A DNA stretch of 64,000 nucleotides from Candidatus Obscuribacter sp. Lineage in GTDB: Bacteria; Cyanobacteriota; Vampirovibrionia; Obscuribacterales; Obscuribacteraceae. The position numbers and the translations under genes are program-made. The notes under the pieces were generated by a model. That model did not search any database. It worked only from the letters and a program-made list of their open reading frames with translations, and was not told the DNA's origin. Each line of letters starts with the position of its first letter. Position 1 is the first letter of the stretch. The stretch covers positions 3,162,001 to 3,226,000 of the forward strand of contig JADJQZ010000001.1 of the NCBI GenBank assembly GCA_016712465.1. The letters run 5' to 3'. This document shows positions 26,708 through 35,710 of the stretch, piece by piece.

Positions 26708-28012
26708 CTATTGCAGTAAGGAATCTATCACAGATAAAAGCTCAGAGGCGGTAATTCCCTCGGAAAAGGGCAGCAAAGAATCGCGCTCGACTTGGGCCAG
26801 TGACTGCCTTAAATGCTGCAGGAGCTCCACTCCCTGAGGACGTTTGCCCCGGGCCAGGTAACCACTGGCCAGTAAAAAGCGCGCCATATGAAAATCCGGC
26901 TGCTGCTCAAGGCAACGAAGAAGGCTCGCCTCCGCCTCGCCGAGGGCACCGGTCTGCTCCTCCACAAGGGCTCGCAAATATAGCGCCCGGCTGTCTTCAG
27001 TATTAGCAAGGTACTGATTGAGACAGACAATCGCTTCCTGAAAGCGACCGGTATTGACATAGAGGTGATAACGCAAGGTAAGAGCCTGGAAGCTCGTCTC
27101 AAGACTACCTGTCAACCCTGCGCTGCCGGCTGCTCCCGCCTTCTCAGCCGGCACAGACCGAAGAAAAAAGCGACCACCCACCTCCACTCTCTCAAGCTCT
27201 GGCAAATCGCTTTCCAGATTAGCCGGAATCTCGCAGGGAGCAAGGCAGATATAACCGCCTGGAGCCAGTCTGGCTGCTAATTTCTTGAGGGCGGCAATCT
27301 GCTTCTCGGCTGAAAAGTAGATGAGAACATTGCGACAGATAATAAGATCAAAACCAGCGGAGGGACTGTCGCAAGAGGGCAGTTCCTGCTCGCCGGCCAG
27401 ATTGAAAATGGCGAAACGCACCAGTCCGGCAATATCGGCTCGAACCCGGAAACTGTCACCGTCCCGTTCGAAATAGGGTTCATAGCATGCCAGCTCCGCC
27501 AGTCTGGTCCGAAAGGAATGACTCTTGTAAACAGCCCGCCTGGCTTTCTCCAGAAACTCCTGATTGATATCGGTGCCCAGTACCGAAACTCTCGTAGCCG
27601 CACCGAGAGCGGAGAGCCAGTGGGCCACAAAAATGGCCAGGGAGTAAGCTTCCTCGCCGGTGCAGCAGCCGGCACTCCAGATGTTGAGAACGGTTGACTG
27701 TTTTAAGTCGCGCCCCTGCAGCAAGGCAGGTAGAATTTCCGCGCTCAAAAGCTTAAAAGTAGCCGGTTCTCGAAAAAAATAAGTTTCCCCGACAGTTAAA
27801 TAGGGGGCCAGTTCAGCCAATTGCTCCCCATAAGCGGCACCAGCCAGCAACTTTTCCACCAGACGCTCCGGCGCTTCCCCTTTAAAATCCGCATAACGCA
27901 AGAATGCCCGTGCCAGATCGGCCTGTCGTTCCGGCGGAAAAGACAAGCCCAGGTTTCCGGAAACCCATGTAGCCAGACGATGCTGCTGGTCCTTTGTTAA
28001 ATCCGATCCCAT
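26708..28012 (-). CDS. cheR: CheR methyltransferase with C-terminal TPRs
   Basis: CheR methylates Glu residues of chemoreceptors using SAM. The 434-residue product starts at ATG 28012, five bases after GAGGAG; a GTG two codons earlier overlaps the SD. It has the N-terminal helical domain (about 1-75), the SAM-binding loop (SAGCCTGEEAYSL, about 113-125), GTDIN, and CRNVLIYF. C-terminal TPR-like helices (about 305-430) resemble those of CheR proteins in non-flagellar chemosensory systems such as FrzF. It begins the minus-strand arm and faces the other arm across 48 bases. Confidence 0.93.
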   Translation of the reverse strand: MGSDLTKDQQHRLATWVSGNLGLSFPPERQADLARAFLRYADFKGEAPERLVEKLLAGAAYGEQLAELAPYLTVGETYFFREPATFKLLSAEILPALLQGRDLKQSTVLNIWSAGCCTGEEAYSLAIFVAHWLSALGAATRVSVLGTDINQEFLEKARRAVYKSHSFRTRLAELACYEPYFERDGDSFRVRADIAGLVRFAIFNLAGEQELPSCDSPSAGFDLIICRNVLIYFSAEKQIAALKKLAARLAPGGYICLAPCEIPANLESDLPELERVEVGGRFFLRSVPAEKAGAAGSAGLTGSLETSFQALTLRYHLYVNTGRFQEAIVCLNQYLANTEDSRALYLRALVEEQTGALGEAEASLLRCLEQQPDFHMARFLLASGYLARGKRPQGVELLQHLRQSLAQVERDSLLPFSEGITASELLSVIDSLLQ

Positions 28013-28060
28013 ATGCACTCCTCAAGGTCTTATACCCGCTCAGGCAATTTGGAGAAGAAT
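28013..28060. promoter_or_regulatory. Divergent promoter region of the chemosensory cluster
   Basis: Only 48 bases separate cheR from the plus-strand PAS-REC gene, so the promoters of the two arms must overlap each other or extend into the genes. The ends carry the two SD sites (GAGGAG on minus, GGAG on plus). Confidence 0.35.
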
Positions 28061-29731
28061 ATGCTTTACAACCAGAAAAATACCGCCAAACATGAGAGCA
28101 GGGTCGGCATTTTGTTAAAATTCAGAGGTCTCATAGAGGTGATAGAAGTGCAAGGTGAATGGCAGAAACCACTGGAAAAGCTCTCGCAAGAACTGGACGA
28201 CTTGCGCAAGACGCTGAAATCAATTGATGAAAGCAAAGACCAGTTGCGCCCCGAGCTGAAGCGAGCCACAGGCGAGGTGGCCACCCTGGTCAAAAGTAAG
28301 GACAGCCATATCGACCCTCTTTACGAGCTACCCAGAATATTGACGGCGATCCTCGAAAACCCGAAAATCGGTGCCCTGGTCTTCGGCACCAGGGGCGAAA
28401 GATTGCTCTATAACAAACGGGCTCAGGACTTACTGGGCAACCTGATTGACAGTACCGAATGCGGTGGCGACGTTGTCAGGCAAGAGTACCACGCCGGCTT
28501 CTTTACTCCCGGTCAGGAAGAGCGCCCCTTGCAGGCTGGAGAACTGCCCTGGAATTTTACCAACACCGATGGCGGTGCCGGGCAAAGAGAATCGGAATTG
28601 CTGGTCAAGCACCCGGGGCAGGAGAACGTCTGGCTGAGAGTCACCGTCAGCCCTCTTTCAAGCAGTCAACCAGGTAAAGAGCCTGGTGGTGTGATCGCCT
28701 TCCTGGCCGATATCACGGAGCACGTCAAGGTAGTAAACGAACTCAGCAACATATGCCGCGATACCGAAAAGAGACTGGATGAATTCAGTAAAGGCATCGA
28801 AGACTTAGCCAACCTGGCAAATATACTGGCCAAGGCAAAAAAGACTGACGCCCCGCAACCGGAAAAGCAGCCGACCGAGGTCTCCGGTGAGACCTCCAAA
28901 CCTGCCAGCCTGGGTGCGGGGCTAAAAGTTTTGGTCGTAGATGATGTTGCCGTCAACCAGAAACTACTCAAGCTCCAGCTTGAAAAACTTGGTTTCATCG
29001 TGGAATTGGCCGGCGACGGCAGAGAAGCCTGTGAGAAAGTCAAGGACAGTAAGCCGGCCTTCGACTTAATCTTGATGGACTGCGACATGCCAAAAATGGA
29101 CGGCTACGAGGCCACTCAATTGATCCGGGCCCAGGAGGGAGAGAAAGCAGTTCCCATCATAGCGGTCACCGCTTACGACCGGGAAGGCGATCGGGAAAAG
29201 TGCCTGGAAGCCGGCATGAGCGACTACATCACCAAAGGCTCTCCCGAAAAAGAGCTGCAAAAACTGCTGAGCAAATGGTTGAAGCGGGAAACCGGGGAAG
29301 CTGAAGAAGAAGGCAAATCAGGCAGTATTGCCCGTTCACTCTTGTTTGACGAAGGCGAAATACTGGGCGACAACTTCAAACAAAACCAGCTCGATTTTGC
29401 TGAGCTTGCCAGAATATACGGACAAGAGGAAGCCCTCGAAATCATCAAGCTCTTTCTGGGAGTGACCGGCACATTTACCGAATGCATCGATCTCGCTCTC
29501 ACCTCTAAAGACATTGAGGCAGTCAATCACTTTGCCTACTCTATCAAGGGTCCTTTTTCCTCTCTGCAGCTAACTTCCCTATCGGACCTGGCTTCAAAAC
29601 TGCCCAAACTAGCAGCTAAGCACAAATGGAAAGACGCCAAGAAAGTCTACGGACAATTACTGGAGCTCTACAAACCGATCAAGAGTCAGATGGAAGAAGA
29701 GATTCAGAAGAGCACCTCGACTAAGAACTGA
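28061..29731 (+). CDS. PAS - receiver - degenerate HPt hybrid protein, second copy
   Basis: The 556-residue product starts at ATG 28061 (MLYNQKNTAK) after GGAGAAG. It has an N-terminal coiled coil (about 25-70), a PAS-like domain (about 85-225), a short helical linker, a receiver (about 290-410; VVDDVAVNQKLL, MDCDMPKMDG, ITKG) and an HPt-like C-terminus where Tyr493 replaces the phospho-His (YSIKG). It is a paralogue of the 23865 gene but lacks that gene's long acidic linker. It probably feeds or drains phosphate from the CheA encoded 11 bases downstream. Confidence 0.82.
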   Translation: MLYNQKNTAKHESRVGILLKFRGLIEVIEVQGEWQKPLEKLSQELDDLRKTLKSIDESKDQLRPELKRATGEVATLVKSKDSHIDPLYELPRILTAILENPKIGALVFGTRGERLLYNKRAQDLLGNLIDSTECGGDVVRQEYHAGFFTPGQEERPLQAGELPWNFTNTDGGAGQRESELLVKHPGQENVWLRVTVSPLSSSQPGKEPGGVIAFLADITEHVKVVNELSNICRDTEKRLDEFSKGIEDLANLANILAKAKKTDAPQPEKQPTEVSGETSKPASLGAGLKVLVVDDVAVNQKLLKLQLEKLGFIVELAGDGREACEKVKDSKPAFDLILMDCDMPKMDGYEATQLIRAQEGEKAVPIIAVTAYDREGDREKCLEAGMSDYITKGSPEKELQKLLSKWLKRETGEAEEEGKSGSIARSLLFDEGEILGDNFKQNQLDFAELARIYGQEEALEIIKLFLGVTGTFTECIDLALTSKDIEAVNHFAYSIKGPFSSLQLTSLSDLASKLPKLAAKHKWKDAKKVYGQLLELYKPIKSQMEEEIQKSTSTKN

Positions 29732-29742
29732 GTTTTCCAACT

Positions 29743-32118
29743 TTGCCACAAGACGAAGAGTTTCTAAAGCGCCTGAGAGCAGCCTTTCTTGAAGAGGGCG
29801 GAGAAATTCTGGCGGAAATAAGCAAGCGTCTTGCTGACTTGGAAAATACGGCAGACTTTCCAGAGCAAGTGAATTTGCTCGGCAAGGTAGCGGCGCAACT
29901 ACACAGCCTCAAAGGTTCAGCCCGGGCAGTAAACGAAGACGACCTGGTGGGCATCTGCCAGGGACTGGAGACGGTCTTCCTCAGCCTCAAGAAAACCGAT
30001 CAAGATAATCTGCCCCGCCATCTTCTGGTAGCGCAGCCGGTGCTCTTGGAAATTGTGGATACCATGAACGAGTTCTTCGACACTCAAGCCGGTATCACAT
30101 CAGAAGGGCTCACCCCCGTCGAAAAGAGCGGCTTAAAAGCAGCCGTAGATATTAAGTTGAGCATGCTCAATCATCGCCTCGGCAAAAGTGAGACTCAAGC
30201 ACCGGAACCTCCGGTAAAGCCAGTAAGTAAGCCTGTGCAGGAGATCAGGCAAACATCGGAGCAAATGCAAACTGGTACCTTCAATGTCACCGAGCTAAGG
30301 GCCATGATGCTGCCTCTGGAATCGGAAACCGGCGAGAGCGCAAAAAATGCCGCCGCCAAAAGCAACCCGGCAAGAGGCGACGGCAACGAGACCGTGCGGG
30401 TTCCGGTGGACCGGCTGGATAGATTGCTCACTGAGTCGGAAGAGCTGCTGCTTTTGAAAGGACAAATGCAGGACCGCCTCAGTCTTATCTCAAACCTGCG
30501 ACTCCTGCTCGAAGATATGGCCAGAGAAAAGCAAAGCCAGCCGGCCGGTGCCGGGCTAAAAGAAGCACGCCGCCAGGTAAACCAGATATACCGGCTCCTG
30601 CTCAAGGATACTTCCAACGCCTCCCACATGCTGACACGCTTTCTGGACACAGCCAAGAATCTCACCATGCAGCCGATGAACTCGACCCTGGAGGTTTTTC
30701 CAAGGCTGGTAAGAGATCTGGCGCGGGAACTTAGAAAGGAAGCGGAGCTACAAATCGATGGCGGTCATCTAGAAATAGACAGACGTATACTCGAAAAGAT
30801 CAAGGATCCTCTCACCCATGTACTGCGCAATGCCCTCGACCATGGCATCGAAAGCCCCGAGGCGAGAGAACAGTCAGGGAAGCCCCGCAAGGCCAGGCTA
30901 AAACTAGCCGTCAAGCAACTTTCAGTAGAAAATCTGGAAATCACCCTGGAAGATGACGGCGCCGGCGTCAATGCCGAAAGAGTGAAAGCCAAGGCCGTCG
31001 AGAAGGGTATAATCAGCCAGGAAGAAGCTAAAAATCTCTCTTACGGTCAGGCTCTCGGTCTGATTTTCCGCCCTGATTTTTCCACAAGAGACGAAGTATC
31101 AGAACTATCGGGGCGCGGGCTGGGTCTGGCCATAGTAAAGGAAAAAATCGAAGAACTCTCCGGTCGCCTGGAAATTGTCAGCACTGAAGGTAGCGGCACC
31201 ACCTTCAAGATCGTGTTGCCCACTAAACTGGCGGCCTTCAGCGGCATCAAGGTGCAGAGCCAGGGACAATTTTTCGTCATACCTGTAGCCGGTCTGGTCA
31301 GGGCCATGCGCGTGCATCCACTGGCCATGGAGATAACCGGCGGAAGACGTACTTTCTTTGTGGACGGTAAACTGATACCGGTAGCCACCCTGGCTAAAAC
31401 ACTTTCCATTCCAGAAAAAGACTCAGGCTCGGAACGCTCCACGCACTTTCGTTATCTTGAGCTATTGGTCTTGCAATCCAGAGAGAAAACAGCCGGACTG
31501 ATAGTTGATCAGGTGCTGGATCAAGGGGAATTCCTCGTCAAGAAACTGGCTTTTCCCATTGAGAATTTACCAAACTTCTCAGGCGCCACCATTTTATCAA
31601 GCGGCGAGCCGGTGCTGGTATTGAATACTCACGAAGTGGTAGAAGCAGTGCATTCCATCAAGGTGGACGGCAATTCCATGCTTTCCAATCTCCTGGACAA
31701 CCTTTCCGGAGCGGAAGAACCACAGGGGCTGGCCCTCGTCACTAGTAAGATGAACCCCACCACTATCCTGGTTGTAGAAGATTCCATTACCTCCAGAATT
31801 CTTCTCAAAAACATCTTTGAATCAGCCGGCTACATAGTAAAAATGGCTGTGGACGGTCAAGAAGGTCTGAAGCAAATGCGCCACATGCGCCCCGACCTGG
31901 TGGTCTGCGATGTGGAGATGCCGGTTCTTGACGGACTGGGCATGGTAAAAGCCATGCGTGAGGACCAGCAGTTGAAAGACCTGCCGGTCATCCTCGTCAC
32001 TTCCCTGGCCAGCGAAACTGACCGCAAGCAGGGCTTGAATGCCGGCGCCAATGCCTACTTTATCAAAGGCGATCTGGATCAGGTCGGCTTACTGGAAACG
32101 GTGAAGCGACTGACATGA
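29743..32118 (+). CDS. cheA: CheA histidine kinase with C-terminal receiver
   Basis: The product has 791 residues and a TTG start 11 bases after the previous stop, with no clear SD, which suggests translational coupling. The P1 domain holds His54 (HSLKGSA). Then come a linker (about 130-200), a dimer-like helical region, and the ATPase with N box HVLRNALDHG, G1 EDDGAGVN, G2 RGLGLAIVKE and GSGTTF. A CheW-like P5 domain (about 500-650) follows, then a receiver (about 665-790; VVEDSITSRILL, CDVEMPVLDG, IKG). The CheY-binding P2 domain is not evident. Hybrid CheA-REC is typical of non-flagellar chemosensory pathways. It overlaps cheB by ATGA. Confidence 0.95.
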   Translation: MPQDEEFLKRLRAAFLEEGGEILAEISKRLADLENTADFPEQVNLLGKVAAQLHSLKGSARAVNEDDLVGICQGLETVFLSLKKTDQDNLPRHLLVAQPVLLEIVDTMNEFFDTQAGITSEGLTPVEKSGLKAAVDIKLSMLNHRLGKSETQAPEPPVKPVSKPVQEIRQTSEQMQTGTFNVTELRAMMLPLESETGESAKNAAAKSNPARGDGNETVRVPVDRLDRLLTESEELLLLKGQMQDRLSLISNLRLLLEDMAREKQSQPAGAGLKEARRQVNQIYRLLLKDTSNASHMLTRFLDTAKNLTMQPMNSTLEVFPRLVRDLARELRKEAELQIDGGHLEIDRRILEKIKDPLTHVLRNALDHGIESPEAREQSGKPRKARLKLAVKQLSVENLEITLEDDGAGVNAERVKAKAVEKGIISQEEAKNLSYGQALGLIFRPDFSTRDEVSELSGRGLGLAIVKEKIEELSGRLEIVSTEGSGTTFKIVLPTKLAAFSGIKVQSQGQFFVIPVAGLVRAMRVHPLAMEITGGRRTFFVDGKLIPVATLAKTLSIPEKDSGSERSTHFRYLELLVLQSREKTAGLIVDQVLDQGEFLVKKLAFPIENLPNFSGATILSSGEPVLVLNTHEVVEAVHSIKVDGNSMLSNLLDNLSGAEEPQGLALVTSKMNPTTILVVEDSITSRILLKNIFESAGYIVKMAVDGQEGLKQMRHMRPDLVVCDVEMPVLDGLGMVKAMREDQQLKDLPVILVTSLASETDRKQGLNAGANAYFIKGDLDQVGLLETVKRLT

Positions 32119-33215
32119 AAAACGACGGCAAAACAAAGGTACTGGTGGTGGAAGACTCCATCACCGCACAAAAGTTACTCCTTTCTATTTTCAATCAAGA
32201 TCCGGCCCTGGAAGTAATCGCCGTGGCCGGTTCCGGCGAAGAGGCCCTGAAAATCTTAGAAACAGTGGCACCGGATGTGGTAACCATGGACATTCATATG
32301 CCGGGCATGAACGGACTGGATGTTACCCGCAAAATTATGGAGAGCAAACCGCTTCCTATAGTACTTGTGTCGGAAAGTTGCCTGGTGCAGGATGTAGAGC
32401 GAGCCTTTCAAATCATCGAGGCCGGCGCTCTCTCGGCAGTAGCCAAACCAATCGGTACGGGAGCGGGCTTTCAGTCGGCGGCCAATCGCCTCAAGCAAAC
32501 TGTCAAAGATATGTCCCAGGTGAAAGTGGTGCGCCGCTGGCCAAAAGCGCAGGTCAGCGAAAGCGATAAGAGCACCGATTTGAAGAAAATTGATTTGCCC
32601 AGTGCAGACGACCTGAGCGTCGTGGCCATAGGTGCTTCCACAGGCGGTCCCAACGCCGTGGTAGAAATTTTGAGCAAACTGCATAAAGACTTTCCACTGC
32701 CCCTGGTGCTCATTCAGCATATCGCACCAGGCTTTCTGGGCGGCATGGTGGAATGGCTTTCTCAAACTCTACCGTTAAAGGTGGCAATACCGGAAGAGGG
32801 TGAGCAGTTGTTGCCAGGCACGCTCTACCTGAGCAAGGAAGGCAAGCACATGGCTCTCACGGAAACGCTCAAGGTAAAGTACTCCGGCAACGGTCCCATA
32901 GCAGGACACAGACCGGCAGTATCCTATCTATTTGAGAGCCTCTCAGTTAATCTCGGGGCAAGAGCCCTGGGCATACTTCTCACCGGCATGGGGAAAGACG
33001 GTGCTAAAGAACTCTTAGCCATGCGCAGGGCCGGCTCCCTCACTATTGCTCAAGATCAAGCCAGTTCGGTGGTGCATGGCATGCCAGGCGAGGCAATCAC
33101 CCTGGGAGCCGCCAGCCATGTTCTCAACCCCCAGGAAATAGGAGAACTGCTTAAGCGCCTGGCCGGCAAGAAAGTCTTGAAGAGAACCAAAACGGCGGAA
33201 GAAACACGTGGATAA
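32115..33215 (+). CDS. cheB: CheB protein-glutamate methylesterase
   Basis: CheB removes methyl groups from receptors and is switched on by phosphorylation. The 366-residue product has a receiver (about 8-125; phospho-Asp59 in TMDIHMPG, Lys111) and a methylesterase domain (about 165-355) with the full triad Ser175 (GASTGGP), His202 (LIQHI) and Asp295 (TGMGKDGA). It overlaps cheA by ATGA and the CheY-like gene by eight bases. With CheR on the opposite arm it completes the adaptation loop. Confidence 0.95.
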   Translation: MKNDGKTKVLVVEDSITAQKLLLSIFNQDPALEVIAVAGSGEEALKILETVAPDVVTMDIHMPGMNGLDVTRKIMESKPLPIVLVSESCLVQDVERAFQIIEAGALSAVAKPIGTGAGFQSAANRLKQTVKDMSQVKVVRRWPKAQVSESDKSTDLKKIDLPSADDLSVVAIGASTGGPNAVVEILSKLHKDFPLPLVLIQHIAPGFLGGMVEWLSQTLPLKVAIPEEGEQLLPGTLYLSKEGKHMALTETLKVKYSGNGPIAGHRPAVSYLFESLSVNLGARALGILLTGMGKDGAKELLAMRRAGSLTIAQDQASSVVHGMPGEAITLGAASHVLNPQEIGELLKRLAGKKVLKRTKTAEETRG

Positions 33216-33669
33216 TTCAAATTTAGCCCCGACCATTCTCCTGGTGGAAGACACCCTCACCCAGGCTATCTTTATGCAACATTGCCTGGAGAAAAAAGGT
33301 TTTCAGGTGCATCTGGCCAGATCCGGAGAGAAAGCCATGACCATGCTGGAGACCCTGCCAGGGGAGATTCTCATTCTCACAGATATTAATATGCCGGGCA
33401 TGGACGGCTATGAATTGCTGGAAAAAATTCGGCAAACAGACAGCCATCGGGGAGCGAAAATACTTTTACTGCTCACCCCGGGTAATTTTGAGGAAGCCCA
33501 AAAGATAGTAGAAAGCACCGCCGATGGTATAGTTTTCAAATCGGGATCGGAGGAAAAATTTGTCGCCCAGGTGGAACTTGCCGTCAGTATGCTCTCAACC
33601 TCACCACCGCCTGCTCGAGATATCCGCTTATTTAACCAGGCCTATCGACAAATAGTAGATTTACAATAA
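33208..33669 (+). CDS. CheY-like single-domain response regulator
   Basis: The product has 153 residues and a GTG start with GGAAG upstream. It is one receiver domain: acidic pocket Glu14-Asp15 (LLVEDTLTQA), phospho-Asp59 in LTDINMPGMDG, and a Lys in VFKSGS (KS in place of the usual KP), with about 25 extra C-terminal residues. It overlaps cheB and is the likely diffusible output of CheA. No flagellar motor genes are nearby, so the target could be a pilus motor or another response. Confidence 0.87.
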   Translation: MDNSNLAPTILLVEDTLTQAIFMQHCLEKKGFQVHLARSGEKAMTMLETLPGEILILTDINMPGMDGYELLEKIRQTDSHRGAKILLLLTPGNFEEAQKIVESTADGIVFKSGSEEKFVAQVELAVSMLSTSPPPARDIRLFNQAYRQIVDLQ

Positions 33670-33692
33670 GTCTCTTTGCTTACAGGAGAAAT

Positions 33693-34973
33693 GTGAAGCC
33701 CTTGCATCAAGATAACGGTAAAAGCCTGGAGGCCAAATTAAGCAGTACTCTGCTTGCCTCATCGGTCATCTTTCTGGTTCTGACAGCCTTCATAGGCTGG
33801 CAGTGGTGGCAACTATCCCAACTGCTTTCCGGTTTATCAGATCTGGGCTTGCCGGCGGAACTCTCCTCCAACCTCTCCACCTTGAAGCAATCCAACACAC
33901 TCCTGGGTGTGGCTTATATATTGGTGATAGGCACCACCGCCTATACCACCTATAAAATCAAAACCTTTGTGGCCGCCCACGTGGTGGAGCCCCTGCAAAC
34001 TCTCACCAGTGCTGCTGCAAGAGTAGGAAAGGGTGAACTGAACTTCCCCATTCCCAAAGCCCGCGACGAAGATGAGATAGGTTCCCTCACCCAGGCCTTT
34101 GATGCCATGGTCATAAAACTGAGGGAAGATACGAGCCAGATTACCGATGCCATAGACGTCCTGACCAACTCCGTCAAGCAGATTGCCGTTTCTACCAGCC
34201 AGTCGGCCGCCTCAAGCAGCCAGATGGCCGCCACCGTCACCGAAACCACGGTTTCAGCAGAAGAAGTGCGTCAGACCACAATGGTGGCTACCCAGAAGGG
34301 ACGTTTCGTAGCAGATCTGGCTCAACAAGCGGCCCAAATTTCCCTGGTAGGAAAAAACGCCTCGGAAGACACAATTCATCAGATGACCTCGGTGCGAGAG
34401 CAAATGAGAGCAATTGCCAATTCCATGGCCACCCTCACCGACAAGAGCCAGGCCATCGCCGAAATCACTGCCTCTGTAGACGAATTGTCGCAACAGTCCA
34501 ACCTGCTTGCCGTCAACGCCTCAATCGAAGCAGCCCGCGCCGGTGAAATGGGCAAAGGCTTCGCCGTGGTAGCCCAGGAAGTGAAAGCCCTCTCCAACCA
34601 GAGCAAGCAGGCCACAGCGGAAGTAAGACGCATACTCTCTGACATCCAGCAAGCTGCAGCCCAGGCCGCCCTCTCCATCGAAGAAGGCAGTCGCACGGTA
34701 GAAACCGCCGTCAGACAATCGGCGGAAGCCGGTCGCTCCATCGAATCCCTGGCTCATTCCGTAGCGGAAGCAGCCAGTGCCGCCGTGCAGATTGCCGCCG
34801 CCAGCCAGGAGCAGTTGACCGGTATAGACCAGGTGGTGACTGCCATGCAAGGCATTCAAGAAGCCACCAAGCAGCATGTCTATTCCAGCAAACAGATAGA
34901 TGAGGCCGCTCAGAGCCTGACGGCCATCCAAGACGTGCTTGAAACTCTAGTAAGCAAATACAAACTGGTTTGA
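33693..34973 (+). CDS. Methyl-accepting chemotaxis protein with minimal extracellular part
   Basis: The 426-residue product starts at GTG 33693 with AGGAG four bases upstream. Two membrane helices (about 20-42 and 70-90) enclose only about 27 outside residues, so no ligand domain is present. A HAMP domain (about 92-145) and a methyl-accepting signalling domain (about 165-420) follow; the hairpin tip has SNLLAVNASIEAARAGE and GFAVVAQEVK. Signals may come from the membrane or from partner proteins, as with FrzCD-like or PilJ-like receptors. It is the last gene of the plus arm and is followed by a terminator. Confidence 0.92.
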   Translation: MKPLHQDNGKSLEAKLSSTLLASSVIFLVLTAFIGWQWWQLSQLLSGLSDLGLPAELSSNLSTLKQSNTLLGVAYILVIGTTAYTTYKIKTFVAAHVVEPLQTLTSAAARVGKGELNFPIPKARDEDEIGSLTQAFDAMVIKLREDTSQITDAIDVLTNSVKQIAVSTSQSAASSSQMAATVTETTVSAEEVRQTTMVATQKGRFVADLAQQAAQISLVGKNASEDTIHQMTSVREQMRAIANSMATLTDKSQAIAEITASVDELSQQSNLLAVNASIEAARAGEMGKGFAVVAQEVKALSNQSKQATAEVRRILSDIQQAAAQAALSIEEGSRTVETAVRQSAEAGRSIESLAHSVAEAASAAVQIAAASQEQLTGIDQVVTAMQGIQEATKQHVYSSKQIDEAAQSLTAIQDVLETLVSKYKLV

Positions 34974-35011
34974 TGCGGATTTTATGCTCCCGGCCTTAGC
35001 CTCAATGGCAC

Positions 35012-35034
35012 GAACCTCCCTGGGGTTCCTTTTC
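35012..35034 (+). terminator. Probable Rho-independent terminator after the MCP gene
   Basis: The sequence at 35012-35028 folds into a 7-bp stem (GAACC/GGTTC core plus a G-T pair and a C-G pair) with a 3-base loop, followed by CCTTTTCT. It stands about 40 bases after the MCP stop and would end the cheA arm. Confidence 0.6.
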
Positions 35035-35059
35035 TATCCGGCAGCAGGAATTCATTACT

Positions 35060-35707
35060 ATGTCATACGAACACTACCACCGCGGAAGCGACAATGGCTT
35101 AGCGCAGCCTGAGCAAAATCACGGCATAAACTCCATAGTGGAAAACACCTGGTCCAGAGCCGATGCCTTCCATTTCAGCCCCGGCAAGGACTCAAGCGCC
35201 GCCCATCTGCCCGGTCTGGAACTGTCAGGACATAAGGGCGACAGCGCTTCTCTCAGTAATGGGGAACAAATCAGGCAGTTCTTCGAGAGCAAGGGTCTAT
35301 CCAAAGAACAGGTAGCCGGCATCATGGGCAATTTTCATGTAGAAGCTCCGGGATTCGATCCAAGCCAAAGGCAACTCGGCGGCGGACCAGGTTTCGGCAT
35401 CGCCCAGTGGGAAGGTTCAAGGAAGCGCGACCTCTTCAAGTACGCCGCCGAACATGGAATGCCTGCCGACGACCTCAATACCCAACTAAACTTTGCCTGG
35501 CATGAATTGCAAACCACCCACAAAGGCGCCCTCAAAGCCCTCATGCAGACCCACACCGTCGAACAAGCTACAAACGTCTTCGAACGCAAATTCGAAGTAG
35601 CCGGCAAACCCAACATGCCAGCCAGAGTAGCCGCCGCACAGGGCTTCTATGGTCAGGGCGGCACTAGCTTCGCCTGGGCCGGCGGTACTTCGGATAGGCT
35701 CGGCTAA
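35060..35707 (+). CDS. Phage tail-type lysozyme domain protein
   Basis: The product has 215 residues. After a polar, probably disordered N-terminus (about 1-65), residues about 66-200 match the phage tail tip lysozyme family (Phage_lysozyme2): NGEQIRQFFESKGLSKEQVAGIMGNF, likely catalytic Glu95, then PGFGIAQWEGSRKRDL. These enzymes cut peptidoglycan. There is no signal peptide and no holin or phage gene nearby, so export must use another route, or the protein acts after lysis. AGGA stands about ten bases before the ATG. It follows the MCP terminator and is probably its own unit. Confidence 0.82.
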   Translation: MSYEHYHRGSDNGLAQPEQNHGINSIVENTWSRADAFHFSPGKDSSAAHLPGLELSGHKGDSASLSNGEQIRQFFESKGLSKEQVAGIMGNFHVEAPGFDPSQRQLGGGPGFGIAQWEGSRKRDLFKYAAEHGMPADDLNTQLNFAWHELQTTHKGALKALMQTHTVEQATNVFERKFEVAGKPNMPARVAAAQGFYGQGGTSFAWAGGTSDRLG

Positions 35708-35710
35708 ATT

